Positions 26,176 to 35,514 of a stretch of 64,000 nucleotides of DNA are shown piece after piece. The position numbers and the translations under genes are program-made. Position 1 is the first letter of the stretch, and every line of letters starts with the position of its first letter. The DNA is from JAENVT01 sp039931555 (GTDB taxonomy: Bacteria > Actinomycetota > Acidimicrobiia > Acidimicrobiales > Ilumatobacteraceae). The stretch lies in the NCBI GenBank assembly GCA_039931555.1, contig JBDTRP010000070.1:1-64000 (forward strand), given 5' to 3'. The notes below the pieces were generated by a model that was not told the DNA's origin, did no database searches, and worked only from the letters and a program-made list of their open reading frames with translations.

Positions 26176-26398
26176 CGCCGCGCACAGCGATGTCGCTGAC
26201 CGCTTCGAACACCGTGTAGTGCAGCCCTCGCGAAGCGACCGACGCCAGGTACTGGTCCTTCGATAGTGCGACACCTCGTGGTGTGATCAGTTGGTAGTGC
26301 TCGGCGTGCAGCGGCTCGGCGACTGCCATATCGGCGTCCACCAGCGCCCGGAGACGCCGGCGTTCAGTGGCGCGGAGGTACTCGGTTCTGGAGGTCAT
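26145..26398 (-). pseudogene. Truncated NTF2-like (DUF4440-type) gene fused to the lipoprotein remnant
   Basis: ATG 26398 has TAGGTT 8 bases upstream. Translation gives TEYLRATERRRLRALVDADM followed by AVAEPLHAEHYQLITPRGVA and VRGDEQISVLRYRAR, the first two thirds of a SnoaL/DUF4440 domain. At about 26145-26160 the reading frame runs into the signal peptide of another gene in a different frame, and the last strands of the fold are lost. An intact promoter and start with a lost 3' end is evidence of a deletion junction. Confidence 0.55.
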
Positions 26399-26406
26399 GG
26401 ACGAGC

Positions 26407-26412
26407 AACCTA
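26407..26412 (-). promoter_or_regulatory. -10 element ahead of the NTF2-like remnant
   Basis: TAGGTT on the minus strand, 8 bases before ATG 26398; the promoter survives although the gene is truncated. Confidence 0.45.
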
Positions 26413-26984
26413 CGGCAGATTCCTCCGCATCTGGGAGAGGCATACAGCCGTCGCTCCGCATCACCGTCGACACGCTGGATCGGCGCACAACGCTCGGCGG
26501 AGACTGACGTTGCTCGGAGCCAAGTCAGACGCTCCATATCTCAAGTCAGCGCGTCGGTGCGTTCCCAGAGCCGGCGTGTTGTGCCGCCCTCGTGAGGTGG
26601 CTCCACGGCCGACCGTAGGCGGACGCGGCTCGGTCGTGTTGACCCAAGGTTGTCGGGTCAACACGTCCGAGAGCAGATGGATCGGTCGGGCCGGCCTCGC
26701 GAAGCCACTGGTCGATCTCAGCGGCCAGATCCAGGTCCCGTTCAGCGCGGGGCGCTCGTACCCATGACCGAACCATCGCGTCAGCGGCACCGCTGCCGTC
26801 CGGGTGGTGTAGACGCATCCGATCACCTCATCGCCGTCGTAGTCGTCGGCCTGAGCGCCCTCCTCATCCGCTCGAATGGAAGTGCTGGACTCGTCGGACG
26901 ACCCTGAGTGGTGCGTCGGGGACCGTTCGTCCGATTCCCCGTAGGATTTGTCGAGGGTAGTCCTCTACGATTTCCCGAACCCCC
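26413..26984. other. Gene-poor accessory stretch before tRNA-Thr
   Basis: No convincing gene was found. A minus-strand frame at 26546-26818 (90 codons, including RDLDLAAEIDQWLREAG) and an overlapping one just upstream (DDYDGDEVIGCVYTTR) have patchy coding-like codons in different frames. That suggests a decayed gene rather than an active one. TACGAT at 26966-26971 may be the -10 of the tRNA that follows. Confidence 0.4.
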
Positions 26985-27057
26985 GCCGGGTTAGCTCAGT
27001 CGGCAGAGCACTTCACTTGTAATGAAGATGTCGTGAGTTCGATTCTCACACCCGGCT
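26985..27057 (+). tRNA. tRNA-Thr (anticodon TGT)
   Basis: A 73-base cloverleaf. The acceptor GCCGGGT pairs with ACCCGGC, the D stem is GCTC/GAGC, the anticodon stem CTTCA/TGAAG encloses loop CTTGTAA, and the T arm is GTGAG-TTCGATT-CTCAC. CCA is not encoded. It borders the accessory stretch carrying the TIR gene and the gene remnants. Confidence 0.95.
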
Positions 27058-27069
27058 CCGGTGAGGTCG

Positions 27070-30000
27070 CTACGAGGCCAACGAGGGCGACAGCAGTTCG
27101 CGGCGAAGGTGGACGAGCTTCGGCGACGGTTCGGCGGCGGCCCACGAGTCGGCGTGCACCGCCCGCTCGTAGCTGTCCCACTCGCCGCGCACGCCGGCGA
27201 GGTCACCGCGAAGCGCGTGGGCGCGCATGCGCAGAGCGATCAACTCCTCGTGGCCGGCGAGCACCATCAGGCCCCGTCCGGTCGCCCAGAACACCCCGTC
27301 GATGTCGCCCACGCTGAGGTAGTGGCCGGCAAGTTCTGCCGCTGCCAACGTACTCAGCAAGACCAGCGCAGATGTGATGCCCTCGGCATCGGGCCACAGG
27401 TACGACGCGCCGGCGAATGGCATTCCCTCGATCAGGGCGACGCCCGGCCGCAACACCGCGATGGCCGACGTCGCGGCGAGTCCACGAGCGCCGGCCACGC
27501 GTTCGGCCAGCAGTTCGACGTCGCTGACGACGAGGTCGTGCAGTGGAAGGTCGTCGTTCATCGTCCTGCCCAGCCATTCCTGCCCTGCCGGTGGCTGCAC
27601 GACTATCGCCATCGCCCGCCTGGCATCGCTGACGACGTTCGAGAACGTGGCATCCTGAACGGCCACATCCCACAAGGCCGTTCTGGCCGATGACCTCGTC
27701 GGGCGCTGGCGGTGCTGGCTCAACCAGACGACGAGCTCTTGCGACTTCGACCGGTTGAATCCGACCGGCTGGCCGTCTGCTGCGTGAACCGCGACACGGC
27801 CGAGCACCTGAACGACCAGGACCTGCGGACGATCGGTGAACTCTGGGCCAACTACCGAACGAGGTTGCGAGGTCGTGCCGATGATCGCGGCCGGCAACGG
27901 TCGCTCCGCCGCGTCGAGGAGGTTGTCGACCGCCGATACCTCCCCCAACGACAGACCGACCGGCGTGACGCGGCGGCCAAGTGGCTCGAGCACGAAGTCG
28001 CCGTCGGCGGCGCGCAGCACTGCACCGGCGCCGGGGAGCAGACGATCGATCATCGCCCCGACGCCGCACCCCCCGCCGCGTGCAAGCGTCGTCAACGAAC
28101 CGAGATCTGCCGGGTCGTCGACGCCGACCGCGAGCAGCAGCGACGGCTCCCATGCTTCGCCACCATGCTCTGTCGAGCGCAAGGCGAACGTCGAGGTGTT
28201 GCCGCTCGTCGCTGTGGCGATGCTGCCGACGGTCGCGCGGACGGCCTCGACGGCCTCGCCGAGCGAACGATGCGATTCGACGGTCGGGTTGCCGAGGTGC
28301 GAGTCGACCTCAAGCCCGACCGTGAAGATTCGACTGGACTCGGCGAAAGGCGAGACCGCCAGTGAGGCCGCTGCACAACGCACGATCGACGCCGCTACTT
28401 CTGGTGGAGCGACGATGCTGAACGTGCCGACGGCCTCGAGATCGACGAACAGCTGTCCACCTGCGGACTCGCCGATGTGGATGAGCGCAGGGCAGGGCTG
28501 ATTGACCCGGCGAGCGTCGTCGGCCAGATCGACGAGGGGAACATTCGCGGGAAGTCGCCACGCATCGGCCTCGCTATCGAACAGCCAAGGTGCGCCAACA
28601 ACCGGCGCCGAACGATCGGCGTACACGCGGATCTCCCCATCGTCAGCGATCTCGATCGCCAGGGCGCGAGCCTGCTGACGCACCAGGCCGGGTGCTGCGG
28701 AGCGCAACGCCAGATCAACCCGCGCCAGTTGCTCGGCACGGTTCAGTGAACGCAGGCGCAACTCGGTCTCCACCGCCTGCGGGGTCGGTGGCAGCAGGCG
28801 CGCCCCGATCCGTGCCGACCGCAGCTGCTGGCGTCGACGCGCATCGAGCACGACGATCGCGCCGCCCGAGAGCAGGAGTGCCGCCGGGAGACCACGCTGC
28901 ATCGGGATGCCATTCGATTCGTTCTCGAAGAACGATGCGACCGCGGGTGAGGTCGCGGCGGCCGGCGATGGACCTGGAGTCGCCGCCGGAGGAACGAGGG
29001 GCGGCGCAAGGTCGGGGGCCACGGTGCTCGACGGCAGGACAACCGGCGGTGGGAACCCGACGACGGTCGGCGGTTCCGGGTCGGCGATGGTTGGCACCAC
29101 CTCGACCGCCGGCAGGTCGGCAGCAGCGAGGACCGGCGGGAACCCAGCCACCGGCAGAGGCTCTGGCGTGACGAGCTGCACGATGTCGCCGGGCCGAATC
29201 AGTCGGCCATCCGCGTAGCCGAGCAGCGGCGCGTTCCGCTCCATCAACGCCTCGACGTACGCGGCGATCTCGGGGGCGCTGGCTAGGGGACCGAGGTGGG
29301 TCTCGGCGATCCGCCAATACGAATCACCAGCGACCACCACATAGTCATCGGTGAACACCAGCAAATCGGGAATGGTGTCGACCACGGGCACTTCGTCCAC
29401 GGGAACGTTCAACATCCAACCCGGCTCGATCAGCGCCGGTGTGGAGAATCGATGCCCATCGTTCATCACCGAACCGAGGTTGGCGGCGACGATCTGCCTG
29501 GCGATGGCTGCGATGTCACGACCGTCACCGATCCGCTCGGCGATCGCCCAGATCGAGTCGCCACGCTTCACTTCGACCATCGACCATCCCGTTCCGAGCA
29601 CCGAGACACTGGTCGTCGGGTTAACAGCGACGGGCAGGCTCACTGCGGTGTCCATCGGCGCATCCAGATCGGCGACCCGGCGATGCACCACACTGACTGC
29701 GGCGCGTGCCGGACCCGCGCCGGCGAGGGTCGGCGCAACCGAGATCGCCAGCGGCAGCACGGCGACCAAAGCGGTCGCCACCCTGCGGCCGAGCAAGCCG
29801 AGGCCGCCGAAATGACGATCGCGCGAGGATGGCATGCCTCGGCGGAGCTGGAAGGCGAGCTCATCGACGACGGTGTAGATCAAGATCGCCACGCACACCC
29901 AACCAACGACCAAGGCGACACGGAAGAACAAATCGATCAGGGCTGCGGACGAGTCGAGACCGTGCGTCAGTCGCGTCGCCCACGAACGCACGTCGTCGGT

Positions 30001-30174
30001 CGACCATCGCCATGGGGCGTTCAAGCCATGCAGTGGTGAGGCGTGTCCGAACCGCGCACTGGCGACAACGACGAGCAGAGCGGGCAGTCCGACGACGACA
30101 CCGAGGGCTGAGCCCGTGGCCGCCGCGAGCAGCGCGAGTCGTGCCCCACGTCGGGCGGTTGTGGAAGTGGACAT
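27070..30174 (-). CDS. Large membrane protein with LysM domains and C-terminal BTAD domain, last gene of tad operon
   Basis: 1034 residues. Three N-terminal hydrophobic segments lie at about 14-40, 79-105 and 131-155. Two LysM peptidoglycan-binding motifs follow (MVEVKRGDSIWAIAERIGDG near 200; YVVVAGDSYWRIAETHLGP near 310). A Pro/Val-rich linker and another hydrophobic segment near 445-465 lead to a large cytosolic half. It ends in a winged-helix plus BTAD-like region (VLVVQVLGRVAVHAADGQPV, then TPR-like helices to the end). This links cell-wall binding outside to a transcription-regulator-type module inside. A GAGGAG lies 6 bases before ATG 30174. It probably senses or regulates assembly of the pilus encoded upstream. 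Confidence 0.8.
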   Translation of the reverse strand: MSTSTTARRGARLALLAAATGSALGVVVGLPALLVVVASARFGHASPLHGLNAPWRWSTDDVRSWATRLTHGLDSSAALIDLFFRVALVVGWVCVAILIYTVVDELAFQLRRGMPSSRDRHFGGLGLLGRRVATALVAVLPLAISVAPTLAGAGPARAAVSVVHRRVADLDAPMDTAVSLPVAVNPTTSVSVLGTGWSMVEVKRGDSIWAIAERIGDGRDIAAIARQIVAANLGSVMNDGHRFSTPALIEPGWMLNVPVDEVPVVDTIPDLLVFTDDYVVVAGDSYWRIAETHLGPLASAPEIAAYVEALMERNAPLLGYADGRLIRPGDIVQLVTPEPLPVAGFPPVLAAADLPAVEVVPTIADPEPPTVVGFPPPVVLPSSTVAPDLAPPLVPPAATPGPSPAAATSPAVASFFENESNGIPMQRGLPAALLLSGGAIVVLDARRRQQLRSARIGARLLPPTPQAVETELRLRSLNRAEQLARVDLALRSAAPGLVRQQARALAIEIADDGEIRVYADRSAPVVGAPWLFDSEADAWRLPANVPLVDLADDARRVNQPCPALIHIGESAGGQLFVDLEAVGTFSIVAPPEVAASIVRCAAASLAVSPFAESSRIFTVGLEVDSHLGNPTVESHRSLGEAVEAVRATVGSIATATSGNTSTFALRSTEHGGEAWEPSLLLAVGVDDPADLGSLTTLARGGGCGVGAMIDRLLPGAGAVLRAADGDFVLEPLGRRVTPVGLSLGEVSAVDNLLDAAERPLPAAIIGTTSQPRSVVGPEFTDRPQVLVVQVLGRVAVHAADGQPVGFNRSKSQELVVWLSQHRQRPTRSSARTALWDVAVQDATFSNVVSDARRAMAIVVQPPAGQEWLGRTMNDDLPLHDLVVSDVELLAERVAGARGLAATSAIAVLRPGVALIEGMPFAGASYLWPDAEGITSALVLLSTLAAAELAGHYLSVGDIDGVFWATGRGLMVLAGHEELIALRMRAHALRGDLAGVRGEWDSYERAVHADSWAAAEPSPKLVHLRRELLSPSLAS

Positions 30175-30184
30175 CGCGATCTCC

Positions 30185-30604
30185 TCAGGGCAGCGGTGCG
30201 TCGATACCGACGACCGCTGCCGCCGACGCCGTGCCGGTGGCCGCACGGCCAGTCGTGTTGATGGTCACCGAAACGGTGACCCTGTTGGTCTCGATCGACA
30301 CAGCGGCCAGTGAGCCGACATCGCCGTTGACGGCAAGGAGGCGGGCAGTCGTCGCGGCCACCGCCAGCCGTGCTGCGACCGGATCGACGATCACCTGGCC
30401 GGCGCGGAGCGCCGTCGGGTCGATCGCCTGCGCACCTGCGCGGGCCGCCTGGAACGCGATCGAAGCGGCATTGGTGCGATCGTCGAGTGATTGGTCAACG
30501 GTGCGCGAGAGCCACACGAGCGATCCGGCTAGGAACGTGAAGCACAAGGTGATCATCAACACCGTCGCCGACCCTTGGTCTCGCCGACGATCCCCGCGTT
30601 TCAT
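30185..30604 (-). CDS. Tad pilus minor pilin-like protein (TadG-like)
   Basis: 139 residues: a basic N-terminus (MKRGDRRRDQGSA), one membrane helix (TVLMITLCFTFLAGSLVWLS) and a helical then beta-rich outer region. This is the plan of small TadE/TadG-type pseudopilins and of the Rv3654c-type proteins of actinobacterial tad loci. The ATG overlaps the previous stop (ATGA). No transmembrane partner beyond the single helix is seen. Specific function is inferred from position. Confidence 0.65.
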   Translation of the reverse strand: MKRGDRRRDQGSATVLMITLCFTFLAGSLVWLSRTVDQSLDDRTNAASIAFQAARAGAQAIDPTALRAGQVIVDPVAARLAVAATTARLLAVNGDVGSLAAVSIETNRVTVSVTINTTGRAATGTASAAAVVGIDAPLP

Positions 30605-31020
30605 GGAACGCCCGCCGATCGATATGCATCGATCGATGCCGACGACGTGGCGACGAACGTGGCCGCTCGCGAGCCGGCCAGCCCGACGTCAGTCCGCTCC
30701 GGAGAACAGCCCACGACGACCGTCACGACTCCTCCGGCCTTGAACTGCGATGCGTCGATCCAGATCGCCGGCCCGCCGGCGCACTCCTTCACGTCAGTGA
30801 GCATCAACGCAGCGGTCGACTGTGCCGCCACGACAGCTGCGGCGGGCGTGCGTTGGTGAGCCGCAGACTGCGCCGCAGCCGAGCTCGCCGCCTGCACCTG
30901 GGCATCAGCATCGACTCGTCGCCCGATCCACAGCACCAGGACCGCGAGCGCAATCGCAACCGGCGCGATCAGAACCAGCCCGAGTGCGTTTGCCTCGCCG
31001 CGCTCGTTCCCGGTCCTCAC
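30601..31020 (-). CDS. TadE/G-like membrane protein of tad operon
   Basis: 139 residues beginning MRTGNERGEANALGLVLIAP, with the short charged N-terminus and single helix (ALGLVLIAPVAIALAVLVLW) of TadE-type proteins. An Ala/Gln-rich helix and two cysteines follow (KECAGG and VVGCSPE), perhaps disulfide-bonded outside. The start is GTG 31020, overlapping the previous stop (GTGA); an upstream ATG at 31032 would lengthen the overlap. Confidence 0.65.
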   Translation of the reverse strand: MRTGNERGEANALGLVLIAPVAIALAVLVLWIGRRVDADAQVQAASSAAAQSAAHQRTPAAAVVAAQSTAALMLTDVKECAGGPAIWIDASQFKAGGVVTVVVGCSPERTDVGLAGSRAATFVATSSASIDAYRSAGVP

Positions 31021-31385
31021 AGCGCCACCCATCCATCGAGCGAGAGGGCGACCGAGACCCGGACCGATGCCGACGTGCCCCGCAACATCCCTGGCGCGTC
31101 ACCCGTGATCGTGACGGTCACGATGGTTGCTGTCGTATTGACCGCCACCTTGACAGCGCTCAACACAATGTCGCTGTCGAGCGAGGCGACCGCCGCGGCA
31201 ACTGCCAGCGGCGCGGGCAGGTGATCGCGCGCAACCAATGCTGCGGTCTCGCGCGCGATCACTCTGGCCTCGGTCCGCGCGTGGTTCCACATGGCCGCCT
31301 GGAAGCCGGCGAACATCAGCACCAACAAGATCGGAGCCAACAAGACGATGGTCAGCGACGCCGCGCCGCGATCGCGACCCTTCAC
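31017..31385 (-). CDS. TadE-like pilus assembly protein
   Basis: 122 residues. RDRGAASLTIVLLAPILLVL followed by MFAGFQAAMWNHARTEARVIARE is the TadE signature: a short basic leader, a hydrophobic helix and a helix rich in Arg and Ala. TadE proteins are pseudopilins processed like prepilins. The start is GTG 31385, overlapping the Flp-like gene stop (GTGA). Confidence 0.8.
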   Translation of the reverse strand: MKGRDRGAASLTIVLLAPILLVLMFAGFQAAMWNHARTEARVIARETAALVARDHLPAPLAVAAAVASLDSDIVLSAVKVAVNTTATIVTVTITGDAPGMLRGTSASVRVSVALSLDGWVAL

Positions 31386-31606
31386 GGCGCGGTCGGTGCC
31401 TGGATCGGCTTGTCGGCCTCGGTCTTGACCTTTCCCCACAGCACGCCCGCGATCACGGCGACCGCCACGCCGGCAGCGACGAACCACAGCACCTGCTCGA
31501 GCGACACCGCACCGCGGTCATGTTCGCCACCGGTGTCCGACGTGAACCGACGTAGCTGGGCGAAGACCAGGTGAGTGATTGAAGACAGCATCAGATCGAT
31601 GTTCAT
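31382..31606 (-). CDS. Flp-type prepilin-like small protein
   Basis: 74 residues. The segment RGAVSLEQVLWFVAAGVAVA has a glutamate five residues into the hydrophobic helix, as in Flp and TadE prepilins, where it aligns subunits. The polar N-terminus of about 30 residues would be the leader removed by a prepilin peptidase, which is not encoded in the window. AGGAG lies 5 bases before ATG 31606. It is probably the major pilin, judged by position and size. Confidence 0.65.
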   Translation of the reverse strand: MNIDLMLSSITHLVFAQLRRFTSDTGGEHDRGAVSLEQVLWFVAAGVAVAVIAGVLWGKVKTEADKPIQAPTAP

Positions 31607-31614
31607 TCGTGCTC

Positions 31615-32490
31615 CTATCGAGAGAAGTTGAGGGCTGGGTAGACGACCGCCGCCATGATCAGGATCGACATGCCGACCAGGGGGATAGTGATCTTGCCGG
31701 TGCGTACCCGGGCGTCGGTCTCCTGCTCGGCCGACAACGCACCTCGCAACGTCGCGCACTTGGCCGCCAGGCTCTTGGCGACCGGCGCACCCGCCGACGC
31801 GGCGAGCGATGCGGACGCGGACACCTGTTGCAACTCGACGAGATCGAGGTCGTCGCCAAGGTGTGCAAGCGCCGATACCAACGAGCGGTTCGACGTTTCA
31901 GCGATCAGGATCCTGCGCCGCAATTCGACGAACAGACGACCATCGCCGGCTTGCGCGGCCTGCCGCAACGCACCCTCGTTGCCGACGTTGCCCGCCAGCA
32001 ACATCGTGACGACATCGAGGTACGAGGAGAGTTGGTAGCGAAGATCGTGGCGTTGCGCGGCGGCAGCCGCACGCATCGACGTGTGCACCACCAGTGGAGC
32101 GACGACTGCGCCGACCACGGCGATTGCCAATGGCATGGCGACCCCGATCGAGATCACACCCATCGCCTGGGCGACCACGAGCAGCAACGAGGGACCGAAC
32201 AAGCCGGCGACGGCGGCAGCAGAGAGATACGTCGCATGGACGTCCTGCGAACGGCACACGAGGCGCAGGTCGGCGACGACGTCGGGGCGGAGTCGCATCC
32301 GCAGAGCCACCAGCCGTCCGACGCGGCCCGCAGCGCCAACCGAACCGACAGCAACCAACGTCGGGGAGCGTCGGAGGTGCGCCGACATCTTGGCCAGCGC
32401 GGGTCGTCGCTGTGCGCTGCCGCTGACCATGAGCCAAACACCCGTTGCGCCGAGGAGCGTGGCGGCCACCAGGCGCGCCGCGGCGATCAC
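31615..32490 (-). CDS. tadC: Tad pilus inner-membrane platform protein TadC
   Basis: 291 residues with the GspF/T2SSF fold: hydrophobic segments at the N-terminus, in the middle (GPSLLLVVAQAMGVISIGVA) and at the C-terminus (ITIPLVGMSILIMAAVVYPA), and cytosolic helices containing LLAGNVGNEGALRQAAQAGD. It pairs with TadB to couple the TadA motor to pilin export. The start is GTG 32490, overlapping the tadB stop (GTGA). Confidence 0.85.
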   Translation of the reverse strand: MIAAARLVAATLLGATGVWLMVSGSAQRRPALAKMSAHLRRSPTLVAVGSVGAAGRVGRLVALRMRLRPDVVADLRLVCRSQDVHATYLSAAAVAGLFGPSLLLVVAQAMGVISIGVAMPLAIAVVGAVVAPLVVHTSMRAAAAAQRHDLRYQLSSYLDVVTMLLAGNVGNEGALRQAAQAGDGRLFVELRRRILIAETSNRSLVSALAHLGDDLDLVELQQVSASASLAASAGAPVAKSLAAKCATLRGALSAEQETDARVRTGKITIPLVGMSILIMAAVVYPALNFSR

Positions 32491-33320
32491 GATTCGACCT
32501 GACGAAGAGTGAGGAACCTCGACGGTTGCGGGAACGTCGCCAGCCTGCCGACCCAGATCAACAGGGCTCCGTACCCGACCAGGATCAGCGCCAGGAATAC
32601 CTGCCCGGACACGTCGTCGTAGGCGTTGAGGTACGAGCTGCGGGCAAACAGGAACACTCCGGCGAGCAGCGCACACATCACCAACGACACCATCAGCACC
32701 TCGCGCCGCATCGGAGCCCGCTCGGCCTCGACGATGCGTCGCCGATCCGCTTGATGGCGGGCCTGCGTAGCCAGCGCCGACAGCACGTCTTCGGTCTCGG
32801 CTCCGCGAGACACTGCGATGAGGAGGCCGACGGCAACGAGGTCGGCCAGCGGTTCATCCATATCGTCGGCGAACCGACGGAACGCAATCTCGGCCGGTTG
32901 ACCGGCTGAGAGCCGAGCGAACAACGAGCGCACATGCGGGCGGATGGAAGGAGGGCACGTCTCCGTCGTTGCACCAATCGCGCCGACCGGCTGATTGCCC
33001 GATTGCAACACGTCTCGGACGTTCTCGACCCATGACGCGAGCGCCTCGGTCCGCTCCACTCCGACGTCGGCACCCGTGCGACGGTCGCGTCCCATGTTCG
33101 CCGACCAGCCCACGATCGCGCCCACGACAACCGATGGAATGATCCATCCCGAGATCGCCACGACGAACATCGCGCCGACGATCGCCGCGATGATGGGACG
33201 TCGGAGTGCCGACCTCCGCCGAGGACGGCGGGGCCGCTCGTGGAAGCCCGACCAAACGGCTCCCCCACCAACGACCATCATGAGGGCAGCGAGCGCCAGT
33301 ACGAGCTCGTCGCCGTTCAT
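32487..33320 (-). CDS. tadB: Tad pilus inner-membrane platform protein TadB
   Basis: 277 residues of the T2SSF family: an N-terminal helix, a pair of helices near residues 43-72 (PIIAAIVGAMFVVAISGWII), a cytosolic helical bundle (LASWVENVRDVLQSGNQPVG) and C-terminal helices (VLMVSLVMCALLAGVFLFA). Overlaps with tadA (ATGA) and tadC (GTGA) show tight coupling. Confidence 0.85.
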   Translation of the reverse strand: MNGDELVLALAALMMVVGGGAVWSGFHERPRRPRRRSALRRPIIAAIVGAMFVVAISGWIIPSVVVGAIVGWSANMGRDRRTGADVGVERTEALASWVENVRDVLQSGNQPVGAIGATTETCPPSIRPHVRSLFARLSAGQPAEIAFRRFADDMDEPLADLVAVGLLIAVSRGAETEDVLSALATQARHQADRRRIVEAERAPMRREVLMVSLVMCALLAGVFLFARSSYLNAYDDVSGQVFLALILVGYGALLIWVGRLATFPQPSRFLTLRQVES

Positions 33321-34741
33321 CGCGACACCATGCCGGTCACCGGCAACCCGTGGATGGGCAAGTCGTCGTTCGGTACGAACACGCCGTCGGGGATGCCCGC
33401 CAGGCGCAGCCTGCGGACATGCCGCTCGGACAACGGATTACGTTGCACGAACTGGTTGAGCTCGTTCATCCCCCAGGTCTCGGTGGAGCGAACGCCGCCG
33501 TGCTCGCCCCGCCCGCCGTACTCGACGATCGATGTGACACATCGCTGCGGCGCAACCACATCAGTGTTGCGGACGAGGTCGATGTGAATGACGAAATCGA
33601 TGGTTTCGGCGATGAGGCTCCACACCGCGTACTCCGGCAACTTGGTGTTGCTCTTGGCGACATAGAACGCCAGGCGGCTGAGCACCGCTTCCACGGTGTG
33701 GGCGTGGATGGTGGCCATCGAACCGCGCTTGCACATCGATGCGACGTCGAGCATCTCCAGCGCCTCGTCTTCCACCAGCTCACCGACGATCACCCGATCC
33801 GGGTTCAAGCGTCGAGTCAGCTCGACGAGTTCTCGAGCCGTCACCGCGCCACGGCCCTCGGTGTTGGCCTGGCGGGTGTACAGCGCCGGCGCGTCGGGAT
33901 GACGCGGGTCGTCCTCGAGGCGCAGCTCGAGCAGGCCCTTCTCCACGGTGAGGATCCGCTCGAGCGGCGAGACGGCGCCGAGCAGCTCTTTCAGCAGGGT
34001 TGTCTTCCCGGCGCCAGGGCCGCCGGAGATCAGGATCGTCATCCCCGATTGCACCAGGGCCTCCAACTGCGGGACGAGCCAGCGCGGGAACAAGCCGCGC
34101 TGCGCCAAGCCGTCGAGGCCGACCCGGTGGATCGTGAAGCGTCGGATGGCGATTCGCGGCTCCGACGAAACACCGCTGCGCCCCGGGCCACCGAGCACCA
34201 GGACGACACGCGAGCCATCGGGAGCCTGCAGCGTGACCATCGGTGACTGCTCGTCGAGGCGAGACTCGGCGACGCCCATCGACAGGGTCAGCCGGCGCTG
34301 GAACGCGTAGAGGTCGTCAGCAGAATCCCAGAGCTGGCCGAGGGCTTCCTTGCGTCCGTCCGAATACGAGACCCACGTGACCCGGTGAGAGTTGACATCG
34401 ATCTCTTCGACCTCTGGGTCGTGCATGTACGGCTCGAGGGGGCCGGCGCCGACTGTCTCGGCGTAGGCCGCGGCGCGCAACTCGCGTTCGGCGTACTCGT
34501 CGAGCAAGCCATCGCCGTGCTGCAGCCGCGCCTGGTTGATGCCGGCGATCTCGTCTGCCATCCATCGGCCCATCAACAACTCGAGGCGCGCCCGGTCTTC
34601 GCGGAGCCCGACTCGACGCCGCCCCTCGACCTCGGCGAACCCGCCGGTGTTGGTCGACGTGGTGTCGGCCTCGATCGCCTCGACCAAGCGACCGGAAAGC
34701 CGAGCCGTCAGATCGCGGACCATCGTGCGATCGACGGTCAC
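33317..34741 (-). CDS. tadA: Tad pilus motor ATPase TadA (CpaF)
   Basis: 474-residue secretion ATPase of the VirB11/CpaF family that powers pilus assembly. The Walker A motif is SGGPGAGKTTLLKELLG, the Walker B/Asp box region contains NPDRVIVGELVEDEALEMLD, and MATIHAHT is the His box. The N-terminal domain includes GPLEPYMHDPEVEEIDVNS. The start at GTG 34741 overlaps the stop of the ParA-like gene (GTGA); ATG 34723 is a shorter alternative. Confidence 0.93.
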   Translation of the reverse strand: MTVDRTMVRDLTARLSGRLVEAIEADTTSTNTGGFAEVEGRRRVGLREDRARLELLMGRWMADEIAGINQARLQHGDGLLDEYAERELRAAAYAETVGAGPLEPYMHDPEVEEIDVNSHRVTWVSYSDGRKEALGQLWDSADDLYAFQRRLTLSMGVAESRLDEQSPMVTLQAPDGSRVVLVLGGPGRSGVSSEPRIAIRRFTIHRVGLDGLAQRGLFPRWLVPQLEALVQSGMTILISGGPGAGKTTLLKELLGAVSPLERILTVEKGLLELRLEDDPRHPDAPALYTRQANTEGRGAVTARELVELTRRLNPDRVIVGELVEDEALEMLDVASMCKRGSMATIHAHTVEAVLSRLAFYVAKSNTKLPEYAVWSLIAETIDFVIHIDLVRNTDVVAPQRCVTSIVEYGGRGEHGGVRSTETWGMNELNQFVQRNPLSERHVRRLRLAGIPDGVFVPNDDLPIHGLPVTGMVSR

Positions 34742-35514
34742 GACCGTTCGCCGATCGGACGCTGGTCGAAGGGTTGCGCCGAGACCTCGGTGCGGCTGCC
34801 ACGAGGCAGCCATTGCGACACGACGCCGGCCAAATCGGTGATCGAACGCATCAAGGCCGAGCGGCGCAGGCGGGTGCCGGAACCCGCACGGCCGGCCAGC
34901 ACCGCTGCGGCCCATGGATCGTCGGCGAGCGCAACCACGGCGTCGGCGCGGACGAACTGCGCTACCTCGTCCGCCCCGTACGGCACGGCCCCGACAAGGG
35001 CGACGACCGCCGGGATCGAGCGCGCCGCGAGTTGCGACGCGGTCTCGGCCACGCGTTCCAAGCCCAGCGCAGCCGCTGCGGCAGAGCCCCGGTACTGGCG
35101 GTGGGCGATGACGACGACGACGGCCTGAAGCGCCAGCGCCGAGAGCGGTCCTCGCATCCGTCCACCGTCAGCGATGACGACGGGCAGATCGAGCCCGCAG
35201 AGCATCGGCAGCACGGCGGTGGTCGCAGCCAGCACGACGGCCGCCGCCTCGACCGACCTGGTCGGCGCAACGAGCACCTCCACGCCGGATTGCGAGCGCT
35301 GCGACATCGCCCGAAACGTCGCCCACGAGCCCGGCGATGCCGAGGCGACCACATCGGCAAGACCGGGCGATCGCGGCACGTCGAGCCATGCGGCCAGGCA
35401 TCCGCCGGCCGGATCGAACTCGGCGACCATGCACGGCTCGCCTACGGGCCACGCCGCAGCGAGGCCGATGGCGGTCGTGGTGCAGCCATCGCCGACCACC
35501 GCGACCAGGCTCAT
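34738..35514 (-). CDS. ParA/MinD-like (CpaE/TadZ-type) protein with a degenerate P-loop
   Basis: 258 residues. Position between cpaB and tadA and the overall pattern (VAVVGDGCTTTAIGLAAAWP, AEFDPAGG, VVIADGG) match the MinD-like localisation proteins of tad loci (CpaE/TadZ/Ssd). The P-loop reads GDGCTTTA and lacks the lysines of KGGxGKT, so ATP hydrolysis is doubtful. It may act as a polar landmark or regulator. Start and stop both overlap neighbours by four bases. Confidence 0.75.
   Translation of the reverse strand: MSLVAVVGDGCTTTAIGLAAAWPVGEPCMVAEFDPAGGCLAAWLDVPRSPGLADVVASASPGSWATFRAMSQRSQSGVEVLVAPTRSVEAAAVVLAATTAVLPMLCGLDLPVVIADGGRMRGPLSALALQAVVVVIAHRQYRGSAAAAALGLERVAETASQLAARSIPAVVALVGAVPYGADEVAQFVRADAVVALADDPWAAAVLAGRAGSGTRLRRSALMRSITDLAGVVSQWLPRGSRTEVSAQPFDQRPIGERS

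Noticed and set aside
26546..26818. A 90-codon minus-strand frame
   Set aside because: Coding-like codons are patchy and shared between two frames; treated as decayed sequence, not a gene.
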